Virus record (IMG/VR): IMGVR_UViG_3300049482_000066
Location: 1 to 23,362 of that record
Strand: one strand, 5' to 3'
Length of the DNA: 23,362 nt
DNA from: a virus
Position numbers and translations under genes: made by a program. Below are positions 15,923-23,362 of this stretch, piece after piece (the first letter of the stretch is position 1; each line of letters opens with the position of its first letter). Under the pieces are notes generated by a model. The model was not told the origin of the DNA, searched no databases, and was given only the letters and a program-made list of their open reading frames with translations.

Positions 15923-17481
15923 GCGGTCAGAATGTCAGTCTCCTAGAGCTGCCGCCCGGTGTGTTTCAGGACAGCACCCAGTACGCGGCCGGTCGGCGCT
16001 GGTTCTCAGCTAACCAGATCCGCTGGGTCAACAATGTCATGATCCCGGTGGGTGGCTGGCGCCAGTTGCTCAACTTCTCAGGGATAACCACCAAGGTGGT
16101 CAGGAAGCTGTTCTCCTGGCGCGATGATCTGAAAGCCCCGTGGCTGGCGGCGGGGTCAGAAGACAAGCTGATCGGTGTCTCTTACATCAACGGCATCTTT
16201 ACCCAGTACAACATCACGCCTGCTGGCTTGGCGTATAGCCCGGGCGGCGTCGTCGGCTTCGGCCGCCGTGGCTTCGGCACGGGCCCATTCAGCATCGATG
16301 GTGGTGGCTCTGGTTCTGTGCCCGATGCCACGGCGCTGAGGTCGATGGACAACTTCGGTAAGCTCCTGTGTGCTGTACACTCGCAGGACGGAAGATTGGT
16401 GTCCTGGGATCCGCTGACGCCCTCGACCATAGCGGTCCAGGTAGCGGGCTCCCCCGTTGATAACATGCTGGTGATCGCCACTGAGGAAGAACACCTGATG
16501 GTGCTGGGTGGTCACAACAACCCGCGCAACGTGGCGTGGTGTTCAAGGCGCGAGATCAACACCTGGACTGCGGCTGATGACAATTCGGCCGGTGGCTTCG
16601 ATCTCAAGAGTAATGGAGCGATCATAGGGGCCTGCAAGGTCCAGTCCGGTATCCTGGTCCTGACCGATACCGACGTACACCTGATCGAGTATGTCGGACC
16701 ACCGAACTACTATGGTCGTCGGAAGATTGCCGATGAAGGCGGCATCATTGGACAGAACACGCTCTCCCCCGTGCAGGGCGACGCCATCTGGATGGACCAC
16801 GCCAACCTGTTCTCCTACTCGGGGGGTGCTGTCACCAAGGTGCCCTGCTCGTTGCATACCGAGATGTTCTACAACTCCAATCTCGATCTCTCCTACACGG
16901 TTCATATGGGCCTCAATGAGTTCGCCCAGGAACTGTGGTTCTTCTATCCCAACAAGGACAGCTCCGAGCCGGATCGCTACATCGCCATGTCCTACAGCCA
17001 GGAGCCCTACTGGACCCAAGGCCGGATGGCGCGCAGCGCGTGGTGTACGCCAGTGTGGCAGGCAAAGCCCATCGCCGCCAACGGCACCATTCTCTACGAG
17101 CAGGAGTATGGCTCGCTGGCGGACGGCGTCTCCCGCAATGACGAGATCTATGCCGAGACCGGAGCGCTGGAACTGTCGACCGAAGACGACCCCGAGGGTG
17201 GGCGGGTCATGTGGATCGACCGCATCTACCAGGATGCGGGAGTGGAGGGGCCGGGGCAGACCGTGGGTGACCCGGCCGCCTTCGCTATGACTTTCAAGTT
17301 ATCTCAGGCGCCCGGTGCCCCGGAGAGGGTTGTCGGGCCGATCAACCTTGCCAACCCCAAGGGCTACACGACGGTGAGGATGCGGGGCCGTCAGGCTGTC
17401 GTCCGAATTGAACAAACCAAGGACGTGGTGTGGAAGCTGGGAAAGATCCGCCTGCGGATCAAACCGGGAGGCAAGCGATGA
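15919..17481 (+). CDS. tail nozzle / P22 gp10-like stabilisation protein (predicted)
   Basis: The protein is 520 residues. It begins MSGQNVSLLELPPGVFQDST with a Trp/Arg-rich segment (GRRWFSANQIRWVNNVMIPV) typical of gp10-like proteins, which close the portal channel and form the tail nozzle in short-tailed phages. Repeated beta-strand segments follow, each with short Gly turns and Trp-Ser/Asp or Trp-Cys motifs (LVSWDPLTPST, NVAWCSRREINTWTAADDN, AIWMDHANLFSY), as expected for a beta-propeller. The C-terminus (VRMRGRQAVVRIEQTKDVVW, KLGKIRLRIKPGGKR) is basic. Both the length and the place after the fibres and before the ejection proteins fit. It overlaps the genes on either side by four bases. 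The name is by pattern, not search. Confidence 0.75.
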   Translation: MSGQNVSLLELPPGVFQDSTQYAAGRRWFSANQIRWVNNVMIPVGGWRQLLNFSGITTKVVRKLFSWRDDLKAPWLAAGSEDKLIGVSYINGIFTQYNITPAGLAYSPGGVVGFGRRGFGTGPFSIDGGGSGSVPDATALRSMDNFGKLLCAVHSQDGRLVSWDPLTPSTIAVQVAGSPVDNMLVIATEEEHLMVLGGHNNPRNVAWCSRREINTWTAADDNSAGGFDLKSNGAIIGACKVQSGILVLTDTDVHLIEYVGPPNYYGRRKIADEGGIIGQNTLSPVQGDAIWMDHANLFSYSGGAVTKVPCSLHTEMFYNSNLDLSYTVHMGLNEFAQELWFFYPNKDSSEPDRYIAMSYSQEPYWTQGRMARSAWCTPVWQAKPIAANGTILYEQEYGSLADGVSRNDEIYAETGALELSTEDDPEGGRVMWIDRIYQDAGVEGPGQTVGDPAAFAMTFKLSQAPGAPERVVGPINLANPKGYTTVRMRGRQAVVRIEQTKDVVWKLGKIRLRIKPGGKR

Positions 17482-17714
17482 GTACCGTCGTCCCGCTTGC
17501 TCGGGAAGAATACGACCGCCGCGAGGAACAGAACTTCCGCGAGTGGACGCGGCGCAACATCATGAACGCCACCAACCTTGCGTCTGCTACGTCAGAGGCG
17601 CTGCGGTTCGCCATCCTCCCCGTCTATGCCGACAATGCCGCAGCAGGTGCTGGCGGGCTGGTGCAGGGGCAGTTCTACCGCACTGCGACCGGCCAAGTGA
17701 TGGTGAAGCTATGA
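17478..17714 (+). CDS. 78-residue small tail-module protein
   Basis: From ATG 17478, overlapping the preceding stop (ATGA); the frame is open 16 codons further upstream but overlaps the nozzle gene. The N-terminal part is charged and helical (LAREEYDRREEQNFREWTRR), the middle Ala/Thr/Asn-rich, and the end (GLVQGQFYRTATGQVMVKL) looks like a small beta hairpin. Similar 'short helix plus GQ.YR..tG.l.vk' proteins are common between tail-hub and accessory genes, but I cannot name one. The stop overlaps the next ATG. Confidence 0.7.
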   Translation: MSTVVPLAREEYDRREEQNFREWTRRNIMNATNLASATSEALRFAILPVYADNAAAGAGGLVQGQFYRTATGQVMVKL

Positions 17715-18040
17715 CCACCCGTGTCTACATCGAAGAGACCGACGTTCCGGGCAAATACAGCGTCCGAAAAGACAGCCCCACAGGGACGCTGCTGCAGGCC
17801 CACTCCAGGCAACCCCTGCTGGATGCCTGCCGGATCCTTCAAGGCCAACAATACGAGGGACGATGCGAGCTGTGGGATGCTTCCAGGCCCTATCCGAGAA
17901 TGTCGTGCGACATTGCCTGGGGGGCCACGAAGATCGTCATCGAGGATCCCAAGGGGGCCCCCATGAGGCTCTCGGCTTTCATCCCGTTCAAGCGCAAGGC
18001 CAACGTCTACGCAGACAAGTACGCAAACCAAGGAGGCTGA
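17711..18040 (+). CDS. 109-residue hypothetical protein
   Basis: The ATG at 17711 overlaps the stop of the preceding gene. The frame is open further upstream but that part is the nozzle and 78-residue genes read out of frame. The protein MTTRVYIEETDVPGKYSVRK is beta-rich and charged, with a helical segment HSRQPLLDACRILQGQQYEG, two Cys in the middle (ELWDASRPYPRMSCDIAWGA) and a Lys-rich end. No family motif is recognised. It is followed one base later by the next ATG, whose Shine-Dalgarno AGGAGG lies inside its last codons. Confidence 0.65.
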   Translation: MTTRVYIEETDVPGKYSVRKDSPTGTLLQAHSRQPLLDACRILQGQQYEGRCELWDASRPYPRMSCDIAWGATKIVIEDPKGAPMRLSAFIPFKRKANVYADKYANQGG

Positions 18041-18044
18041 CATG
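18031..18044 (+). promoter_or_regulatory. consensus Shine-Dalgarno
   Basis: AGGAGG (18031-18036) lies 5 bases before ATG 18042 and is one of the two strongest ribosome sites in the window, embedded in the end of the preceding gene. It fixes the start of the next gene and suggests strong translation of it. Confidence 0.75.
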
Positions 18045-18551
18045 GCTAAGGGTGAAGGTGGCGGTGGCCACTTCGACGAGAGGCGGCGGGCGGCGCGCAA
18101 GCCGACGACCGAGTTTGCCGATGACCCGGCGATCCTGGAGGCCATCGTCAAGCCGAGGGCCAAGCCGGTGGTGGTCAAGAAGAAGCCCAAACCCAAGATG
18201 ATGCCGATGGCTCCGCCCCGGAAGCTGGAGCAGGTGGTGAACCGGGGAGCCAAGCAAGATAAATTCTATGGCGATATTGTAAGTCGTGAAGCCAAAGCCA
18301 GTCGACAACCCGGTCCCTTCGATCTCCCCAACATTGTCATGCGGAAAGGCAAGGGCAACCTCGGAGGCGAGACGGTCAACCGCTACGCCAACTCCAAAGG
18401 CGACCGCCTGGGCATAGGCAGCCTGTTCGGGATGCCTGACTACAACCCGTTCCCGACTGGACGCCTCACCAGCCTAGCGGACGCTCGCGACGAGGCTGCG
18501 GCCGGTGAGAACGAGGGCTATGGCGTCATGAAGAGGAACCAGCGCTACTGA
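18042..18551 (+). CDS. 169-residue basic, low-complexity virion-module protein
   Basis: It starts MAKGEGGGGHFDERRRAARK, with a Lys/Pro-rich stretch (about 37-62, KPRAKPVVVKKKPKPKMMPM) likely to be disordered and possibly DNA- or membrane-contacting. The later part (GETVNRYANSKGDRLGIGSL, FGMPDYNPFPTGRLTSLADA) resembles short conserved patches of small virion proteins but I cannot name it. Its consensus Shine-Dalgarno predicts good expression. It sits between tail and ejection genes, so a role in ejection or tail assembly is plausible but only inferred from place. Confidence 0.65.
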   Translation: MAKGEGGGGHFDERRRAARKPTTEFADDPAILEAIVKPRAKPVVVKKKPKPKMMPMAPPRKLEQVVNRGAKQDKFYGDIVSREAKASRQPGPFDLPNIVMRKGKGNLGGETVNRYANSKGDRLGIGSLFGMPDYNPFPTGRLTSLADARDEAAAGENEGYGVMKRNQRY

Positions 18552-18552
18552 A

Positions 18553-18945
18553 ATGAACGCACCCGCTGAGTTCCCGACACAACGAATAGTGAACAGGCTG
18601 CGTCGATGGCGTCCTCTTATTGAGCGGGCCATCCGTGACGCTGACCTGATGACCTACGAGGACATCGAGCGTGGCGTTGTCGAACAGAAGATGTGGCTGT
18701 TTGATACTCCCAGGGCGTTTGCCGTCGTGCAGATATTTGATTATACCAAGGGTCGGGTTGGCCATGTGCTGGCGGCTGGCGGCTCCATCCAGGGGCTGAA
18801 GGAGCTGCAGGAGCTTTCCACCCCATTCTTCAAAGAGATCGGCGCGCGACGTCTCACAATGACAGGGCGCCAAGGGTTCATGAGGCGGCTTCCAGCACTC
18901 GGCTGGACGCAGCCTCGCATCTATATGGAGTTCAATTATGGGTGA
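18553..18945 (+). CDS. GNAT-like fold phage protein
   Basis: The protein is 130 residues. It opens with a polar N-terminus and an Arg-rich helix (RLRRWRPLIERAIRDADLMT), followed by a beta-alpha pattern: MWLFDTPRAFAVVQIFDYTK, VGHVLAAGGSIQGLKELQEL and RRLTMTGRQGFMRRLPALGW. This reproduces the general order of a GNAT-like fold. I recall similar sequences in alphaproteobacterial phages beside ejection proteins (W.f....a.av.ei.dyp...v.h...aGGd...l......l..w....g...v.ltGR.GW.r.lp), but cannot confirm an active site. I do not claim acetyltransferase activity. The following gene starts eight bases before its stop. Confidence 0.65.
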   Translation: MNAPAEFPTQRIVNRLRRWRPLIERAIRDADLMTYEDIERGVVEQKMWLFDTPRAFAVVQIFDYTKGRVGHVLAAGGSIQGLKELQELSTPFFKEIGARRLTMTGRQGFMRRLPALGWTQPRIYMEFNYG

Positions 18946-19810
18946 CATCCTTGGCGGCGGCGGTGGCGGCGGTGGATCCGGGGGCGACGAGACCAACACC
19001 ACCGAGAAGGCCCTGCCAAGTCCGGCCCAGATCGCCGCGACACGCGAGGCTTTCAACACGGCCTCCGGTATAGCCGGTGTCGCCAAGAACCTCCCCTATT
19101 ATGCGCAGATTGCCTCGAGCCCCGGCTATCGTCAGGCGCTTCAGAACACCGCGAATACCTGGTCGGACTGGATGGGCACTGCGCCGATGGATCTATCCCA
19201 GGGCTCAGCACCCATCACCCACGGCCAGTTCGGTGACGTGATCGATGCCGGGAAGGCGATGGAACAGAAGATCGCTGGCATGTCACCACAGATCCAGAAG
19301 ATCCTGCAGCAGTATACTGGCCCCGGAGCAATCGCTCAGGGCGATGCCTATTCGCCTGCCATCTACGACCCCTACGTGCAGCAGAAGCCGTTGCTGCACC
19401 AGGGTACGGCTGCGCAAGGTGGTGTGGGTACGATTGGCGCGGGTGGCATCCCGGTCACGGCACTACCGGGTACCGGCACTGGCACTGGCACTGGCACTGG
19501 CACAGGAACGGGCACTGGTACGGGCACTGGTACGGGCACTGGTACGGGCACTGGTACGGGCACAGGAACCGGTGGCACCATTCGGTTTGGTGGTAAAATT
19601 TATAAGAAGAACAGCAAGGGCCAGTACGTCCTAGTCGGTGGCTACAATCGAACCGGGAGCAACCAAGGCGGTCAGGGCGGCATGGGCCAGGGCGGTCTAG
19701 CCGCGCGTGGAGGCATGGCTCGTGGACCAACGAATATTAATCCCGGCGGTGGTGGCTGGTTTAGTGGAAGTAGTGCAGGCGGTGGTTTCAACCACGGCTT
19801 TGCTTCTTAG
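18938..19810 (+). CDS. Gly-rich predicted ejection/internal virion protein with (Gly-Thr)17 tract
   Basis: The protein is 290 residues. A poly-Gly N-terminus (MGDILGGGGGGGGSGGDE) precedes a polar helical region with PAQIAATREAFNTASGIAG and YRQALQNTANTWSDWMGTAP, then MEQKIAGMSPQIQKILQQYT. Residues 178-211 are an unbroken run of 17 Gly-Thr pairs. A short beta-like part (GTIRFGGKIYKKNSKGQYVL) and a Gly-rich C-terminus follow. The overall low-complexity design and the place after GNAT-like and before other Gly/Ala-rich proteins suggest a flexible internal or tail-channel protein released with DNA. No family is recognised. The ATG overlaps the previous gene by eight bases. Confidence 0.65.
   Translation: MGDILGGGGGGGGSGGDETNTTEKALPSPAQIAATREAFNTASGIAGVAKNLPYYAQIASSPGYRQALQNTANTWSDWMGTAPMDLSQGSAPITHGQFGDVIDAGKAMEQKIAGMSPQIQKILQQYTGPGAIAQGDAYSPAIYDPYVQQKPLLHQGTAAQGGVGTIGAGGIPVTALPGTGTGTGTGTGTGTGTGTGTGTGTGTGTGTGTGTGGTIRFGGKIYKKNSKGQYVLVGGYNRTGSNQGGQGGMGQGGLAARGGMARGPTNINPGGGGWFSGSSAGGGFNHGFAS
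19469..19570 (+). repeat. minisatellite coding (Gly-Thr)17
   Basis: The 102-nt stretch is 17 hexamers, each coding Gly-Thr, in the order GGTACC, four GGCACT, GGCACA, GGAACG, four 12-mers GGCACTGGTACG, GGCACA, GGAACC. The exact 4x repeat of the 12-mer (19511-19558) is flanked by GGCACA GGAAC[G/C] on both sides. All units are multiples of 3, so copy-number change would alter length without breaking the frame. Confidence 0.9.
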
Positions 19811-19819
19811 GAGAGAGTG

Positions 19820-20731
19820 ATGGGCGCACCGGCAGGCGGCGGACAGGCACAGGGCGGCACCCTTCCCCAGCAGGTGCAGGGCGCCTACGGCTCGGCTCTT
19901 GGCCAGTATGGCGGCATGGGAGAGACAGGCTCCAACCTGCTCAATGCGGCGGGTGGCCTGGGCCAGCAGTCGGCCGACATCTATGGCGAGATGGGCGGCA
20001 TGAAGCCGACCGACGTCACGGCCGGGCAGCTCAACGGCATGGACCTGTCGGGCTACATGAGCCCCTACACCCAGAACGTCGTCGACACTTCGATGCGGGA
20101 ATTGAACAAGCAGGAGGGTATCCAGCAGCAGGGTATCGACGATGCATCCCTGAGGCAGAATGCCTTCGGCGGAGACAGGATGTATCTGCAGAAGGGCAAG
20201 CTCGGCGGCGAGTTCGGCGACGTCAAGGCCAAGATGCTGTCGGATCTATACTCCAAGAACTTCCTCAATGCCCAGCAGATGGGCCAGTACGACATTGGCC
20301 AGAAGTCTCAGGCCGACCAGTTCAACCAGACCATGCATGGCAACCTTTATGGTGGTGCTGCGTCAGGGTTGGGTGGTCTGGCCGGTGCGGCCGGGCAGCT
20401 CGGCGGCTCGATGGCGGGCACCGGGGCGCAGGGCCTCGGCAATCTGGCTGGCTCAGGCTTCCAGATGGCCAACCAAGCCAATGCCGCGCAGACCGCCGCC
20501 GCCCAGGCGCAGCAGGCCCAGCAGCAGCAGGCCATCGACGCCGCCAATGCCAATTACGCGCGGCTGCTGGGGATCCCGGAAGACTACCTCAAGTCGATGC
20601 TGGGGATCTCTTCGGGGCTCGGCAACTTCGGCACCACCAAGACCAACGCGCAGCAGGATCCTGGTGCCCTGACCCAGATCGGAACGGGGGTCGGTATCCT
20701 CGGTCAGATCGCCGGAATGGCTGTCGGGTAG
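19820..20731 (+). CDS. predicted ejection/internal virion protein
   Basis: The protein is 303 residues from ATG 19820, with AGGAG 6 bases upstream; a GTG one codon earlier is possible. It is Gly/Gln/Ala-rich with helical patches. The motif region YMSPYTQNVVDTSMRELNKQ, then NAFGGDRMYLQKGKLGGEFG and a helix AKMLSDLYSKNFLNAQQMGQ, follows a pattern I know from many phage virion proteins ('Y..PYtq.VvD....el......a....aFGGdR......e...'). A Gln/Ala-rich helix (AAQAQQAQQQQAIDAANANY) precedes the C-terminus, which ends in a hydrophobic Gly stretch (GTGVGILGQIAGMAVG) that could insert in a membrane. It is likely part of the DNA-ejection apparatus. The exact role is unknown. Confidence 0.7.
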   Translation: MGAPAGGGQAQGGTLPQQVQGAYGSALGQYGGMGETGSNLLNAAGGLGQQSADIYGEMGGMKPTDVTAGQLNGMDLSGYMSPYTQNVVDTSMRELNKQEGIQQQGIDDASLRQNAFGGDRMYLQKGKLGGEFGDVKAKMLSDLYSKNFLNAQQMGQYDIGQKSQADQFNQTMHGNLYGGAASGLGGLAGAAGQLGGSMAGTGAQGLGNLAGSGFQMANQANAAQTAAAQAQQAQQQQAIDAANANYARLLGIPEDYLKSMLGISSGLGNFGTTKTNAQQDPGALTQIGTGVGILGQIAGMAVG

Positions 20732-20741
20732 GGGGAAACAG

Positions 20742-22001
20742 ATGCCGACACCATTGTGGCCAACCACCCCTGTCTCACCGGCCGGAGGCTATGCGCCTGA
20801 GCCCGAGCCCAAGGGGCTGCTTGGTTTCTTAGGGGGCGGCCCCGACATGGGCGCTGATATTGGCGACCGGCTTGGCGTCATCGCCCAGATCCTGATGAAT
20901 GCAGGCTCAGGGCGCGGCGGGGCTGGCCTCGCCGAGGCGACGGCTGCCGCCAATGAGCGCTCCACGGCGCGCCGAGAGAAGCGCAAGGCCGAGCGCATGG
21001 TCAATCGGGCGGCCGACAAGATCGAGCCGTCCAACCCGGAGATGGCGGCGGTCATGCGCGCCAACACGGCGTTCGGCATGCAGATGCTTGGCAAGCAGTG
21101 GGAGAACGAGTTCGACAGCAAGTCCCGCATGGCGGAACTCAATAAGCAGTACGAGCTGCAGGGCATCAACCAGCAAGCCCTCGAGCAGCAGAAGATTGAC
21201 GCCACCCGGGAGAACGCCCGCCTCAGGATGCAGGCGCTGGGCTATGACCTGGGTGGTGGTGGTGGCGGAGCGACCTCGGCTGTCACACCCACTGTCCAAG
21301 CCGATACGTCGGGTGCTGTGGTGCCTCCTGTCGCTGCGGTGGTACCTCCGCCTACCGACGGTATGGGGGGTGGTGGCGGACCTGCTCCTGCCGTCCCGGA
21401 TCAGCCGCCATCACAACCCCCACCGGCACCAACTATAGGAGGAGGTACTGACTACACTATTGGGTTGACCACCAACCCGCAGTTGCGGGCGGTCCAGCTC
21501 AAGCAGCGCATCCTCCATGACGACCCCGACATGCCCATCGAGGACGCCCTGCAGCTCATCGACAGTGCCTTCACCGACACTGCTGAAGGTGCCAACACGG
21601 TTCGCAAGAACGTCGCCGAGCGTCGGGCAAGGCGGGCCCGTGTGCAGGGCATCCAGACCCGTGGCGAGGCCGCCAACGCCACTTCCAGGCCGCCCAGGGA
21701 CTTCCCGGGATGGACATGTCGGCTCCTGGTGAAGCCGAAATGCGCGGCGCTGGCATCGACCCCAAACTTCGACCCGACCTTAACCCGGCACAGACGGCAG
21801 AAAGAATGCGCGTCGCGGCCGATACCGGCCCTGAACAGCTCAACTCGCTGCTCGGGGATCTCGCCAAGCCCGCGCCTGCAGGAGGCACCATCACTCTACC
21901 GGACGGCACACGCATTCAGACAGGTGCTGCGAAGGATACCGAGGCGCAGGATCGCAACGAGGCGCTGTCCCTGCGGGCGCAGATCTCGCTGCCGATACTG
22001 A
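20742..22001 (+). CDS. predicted ejection protein, upstream part of a frame-broken gene
   Basis: The frame is open for 419 residues, but only the first ~314 look real. It has a Pro-rich start with a hydrophobic Gly patch (KGLLGFLGGGPDMG), a long Ala/Arg/Gln-rich helix (about 60-170, with AEATAAANERSTARREKRKA and EQQKIDATRENARLRMQALG), a Gly/Pro-rich linker (about 170-228) and a helical part (TDYTIGLTTNPQLRAVQLKQ). After GEAANAT the reading turns Arg/Pro/Ser-rich, while the -1 frame reads FQAAQGLPGMDMSAPGEAEM and stays open to 22510. Adding one base near 21683 (for example a C before TTC) joins the halves into 589 residues. No canonical slippery heptamer is seen, so a deletion or sequence error is likeliest. 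Confidence 0.6.
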   Translation: MPTPLWPTTPVSPAGGYAPEPEPKGLLGFLGGGPDMGADIGDRLGVIAQILMNAGSGRGGAGLAEATAAANERSTARREKRKAERMVNRAADKIEPSNPEMAAVMRANTAFGMQMLGKQWENEFDSKSRMAELNKQYELQGINQQALEQQKIDATRENARLRMQALGYDLGGGGGGATSAVTPTVQADTSGAVVPPVAAVVPPPTDGMGGGGGPAPAVPDQPPSQPPPAPTIGGGTDYTIGLTTNPQLRAVQLKQRILHDDPDMPIEDALQLIDSAFTDTAEGANTVRKNVAERRARRARVQGIQTRGEAANATSRPPRDFPGWTCRLLVKPKCAALASTPNFDPTLTRHRRQKECASRPIPALNSSTRCSGISPSPRLQEAPSLYRTAHAFRQVLRRIPRRRIATRRCPCGRRSRCRY

Positions 22002-22510
22002 ATGACCCAACCAACGCAGCGGCACTGACGTCCAACCTGAATTACTTCAAGGACCAAGCCTTGCCGACATGGCTGACTAACAGCCTGCGGATGCTTCCAC
22101 CGGAGTACCGGATAGCCAGGGCGGCGGGGGCCAACTACCTGTCGGCTATTCTGCGCCAGGAGAGCTTGTCCTCCATTAAGCAGGAAGAGTTCGATATGTA
22201 CGGACCCTTCCTGCTGCCGCAGCCGGGCGATGACGACGCGATCAAGGCCTTCAAGTCGGAGCTGCGCCAGCGCACCTATCTGGGCATGCTGCGGAACATG
22301 AGCCCGGCTGCCCAGCTCAGCTACGCCACAACAGCAACCCAGCAGCATAAGGAGGCCATTGCCAGGGGCGAAACGCCGCCGCCACTGCCGGACATCAACC
22401 AGTGGCCGACGGGTACGGGTACGGGGGAGGTACCCCAGCCTGGACCGGTGCCCTCCGCAGCGGACGAGCTGTTGAAGAAGTATCCGCCCAAGCCAGCGGC
22501 AGGGCCATAG
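21710..22510 (+). CDS. downstream part of the frame-broken ejection protein
   Basis: The in-frame sequence actually begins around 21683 (FQAAQGLPGM...), and ATG 21710 or 21716 is only a possible restart without a clear Shine-Dalgarno. It is 266 residues from 21710. Its sequence is orderly: PDLNPAQTAERMRVAADTGP, GTITLPDGTRIQTGAAKDTE, a helical part around RNEALSLRAQISLPILNDPT, ALPTWLTNSLRMLPPEYRIA and a polar Gly/Pro C-terminus ending SAADELLKKYPPKPAAGP. It follows its partner in the -1 frame and is followed 1 base later by the next gene. No family is recognised. I treat the pair as one protein, although a separate overlapping gene is possible. Confidence 0.55.
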   Translation: MDMSAPGEAEMRGAGIDPKLRPDLNPAQTAERMRVAADTGPEQLNSLLGDLAKPAPAGGTITLPDGTRIQTGAAKDTEAQDRNEALSLRAQISLPILNDPTNAAALTSNLNYFKDQALPTWLTNSLRMLPPEYRIARAAGANYLSAILRQESLSSIKQEEFDMYGPFLLPQPGDDDAIKAFKSELRQRTYLGMLRNMSPAAQLSYATTATQQHKEAIARGETPPPLPDINQWPTGTGTGEVPQPGPVPSAADELLKKYPPKPAAGP

Positions 22511-22511
22511 C

Positions 22512-23362
22512 ATGGCATCTCTCAAGGAACTCCAGGACGGTCTCGCTGCTGCTGACGCTGCTGGCAACACCGCCGATGCGCAGGTCTTCGCCGACGAGAT
22601 CCGCAAGATGCAGGCGGCTCCCCCCGCTCCTGAGCAGGCGTCGCAGCGTGAGCATGGCTCGGATCCCATGATGGCGCTCGGCCAAGGGCTCGCCAAGAGT
22701 GCCGTGTCGACGCCCGGCATGGCGGCCTCGATCTGGGACAGCATCAAGAACGTCAAGCCGACGACTGAGGCAGGCAAGTGGTTCGCCGAGAATGTCGGCC
22801 CCTATGCCACCAAGGCCTTGGAGAGTTCTATCATAGGCCCGGCCCTCAAGGGCCCGACCTCGCAGCAGCTCCTCGATACGGTCGAGAAGGTGGTGCCCTT
22901 CAAGGAGTACTCAGGCCCCAACAGCTATGTCGAGCGTGTTGGCGAGAGCTATATGCCCGGCCCCGGTGGCAAGGTGCAGGCGGCGCGCGATCTTACTGCG
23001 GCAGTGGGTGCCGGTGTGGGAGGGAAGGGTCTCTCCGACGTCACCGATGCGTTCAACCTTGGGCCACGGGCCCAGTCGGTGGCCGACTTCCTCGGCTCGC
23101 TTGGCGGGGCCATTGTCGGCGGCGGCAAGTCAGCCAAGCCGGTCAAGATCGCCGCCGAGAGAGCGCCGACGGAGCAGCAGCTCGCCTCGCGAACCAAAAC
23201 GGCCTACGATGCCATCAAGCCGGTGGCTCTCGACAAGGCAGGCTATCACCAGACATTGAAGGACATCGCCGCCGAGATAAAGACGGCTGGCGTGGTGAAG
23301 AGCGACAACCCGGAACTGTTCAATGGCCTTGGCGAATTGCTCAGGCGTCGTCACCTCACGAT
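22512..23362 (+). CDS. predicted internal virion/ejection protein, cut by the window edge
   Basis: This is an open frame of 283 codons from ATG 22512 with no stop before the window ends, so the C-terminus is missing. The N-terminus MASLKELQDGLAAADAAGNT, continuing ADAQVFADEIRKMQAAP, fits the 'L..A..AGdt..A...A..i' helical motif that I associate with the start of large podovirus ejection or transglycosylase-bearing proteins. The rest is Ala/Gly-rich with helices and a hydrophobic stretch around SVADFLGSLGGAIVGGGKSA that might contact a membrane. No lytic motif appears in the part seen. It lies one base after the stop of the preceding gene, the last visible member of the ejection group. Confidence 0.7.
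   Translation, partial: MASLKELQDGLAAADAAGNTADAQVFADEIRKMQAAPPAPEQASQREHGSDPMMALGQGLAKSAVSTPGMAASIWDSIKNVKPTTEAGKWFAENVGPYATKALESSIIGPALKGPTSQQLLDTVEKVVPFKEYSGPNSYVERVGESYMPGPGGKVQAARDLTAAVGAGVGGKGLSDVTDAFNLGPRAQSVADFLGSLGGAIVGGGKSAKPVKIAAERAPTEQQLASRTKTAYDAIKPVALDKAGYHQTLKDIAAEIKTAGVVKSDNPELFNGLGELLRRRHLT

Noticed and set aside
18553-18945. Active acetyltransferase
   Set aside because: The fold pattern resembles GNAT, but no acetyl-CoA-binding loop can be confirmed by eye.
19469-19570. CRISPR array
   Set aside because: The repeats are contiguous 6- and 12-mers without spacers and are in frame inside a gene.
19372-19581. Minus-strand (Pro-Val)n ORF
   Set aside because: This is only the (Gly-Thr) minisatellite read on the other strand.
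21675-21710. Programmed -1 frameshift at a canonical heptamer
   Set aside because: No X XXY YYZ site is present in the overlap window and no clear downstream hairpin is visible, so an indel is more likely.

Overview
The window reads as about 23 kb of the late (virion and lysis) region of a GC-rich, short-tailed, double-stranded DNA bacteriophage or prophage. The evidence is the gene order terminase small subunit, terminase large subunit, P22-type portal, scaffold, SU10/HK97-type major capsid, head-tail adaptor, gp10/nozzle-like tail protein and then glycine-rich ejection proteins. No tape-measure, sheath or baseplate genes are seen. The host is probably a Gram-negative, GC-rich bacterium, plausibly an alphaproteobacterium. 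That is an inference from composition and from one small protein that resembles a gene-transfer-agent spike-base family. All family names come from motif recognition by eye, not from searches.

Layout. Positions 1-421 hold one small minus-strand gene (110-340) with a possible terminator at its left end, and a divergent gap in which I cannot place a promoter. Positions 422-8415 are the packaging and head module: TerS, TerL, a 38-residue single-pass membrane peptide, portal, an 81-residue helical protein, scaffold, a hairpin/ribosome-site region, major capsid, a possible terminator, several small genes and the adaptor. Positions 8412-13355 are a block of beta-rich surface or adhesin genes with duplicated CBM5/12-like modules, collagen-like repeats, a spike-base-like protein, a cadherin/Ig/lectin-like protein and an Ig-like protein. 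Positions 13356-14414 hold a GH19-like endolysin with an unusual C-terminal DUF4177-like domain, followed by a holin-like protein. Positions 14411-15922 return to fibre-like genes. The first of these changes reading frame exactly at a perfect 18-bp inverted repeat. Positions 15919-23362 hold the nozzle/gp10-like protein, small accessory proteins, a GNAT-like protein, a protein with a (Gly-Thr)17 tract, and three or more predicted ejection proteins. One of these has a second frame break, and the last gene runs off the right edge.

Nearly all plus-strand genes overlap or abut as ATGA or TGATG junctions, which suggests one long translationally coupled transcript. Two regulatory-looking points stand out. 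One is a GC-rich hairpin that could either form alone or sequester the major capsid ribosome-binding site. The other is the hairpin/direct-repeat element inside the fibre gene at 14813-14873, whose 34-nt unit, if skipped or deleted, restores a 282-residue reading frame. The second is the best candidate in the window for something unusual, namely translational bypassing or phase variation, although a simple mutation or an assembly error is not excluded.
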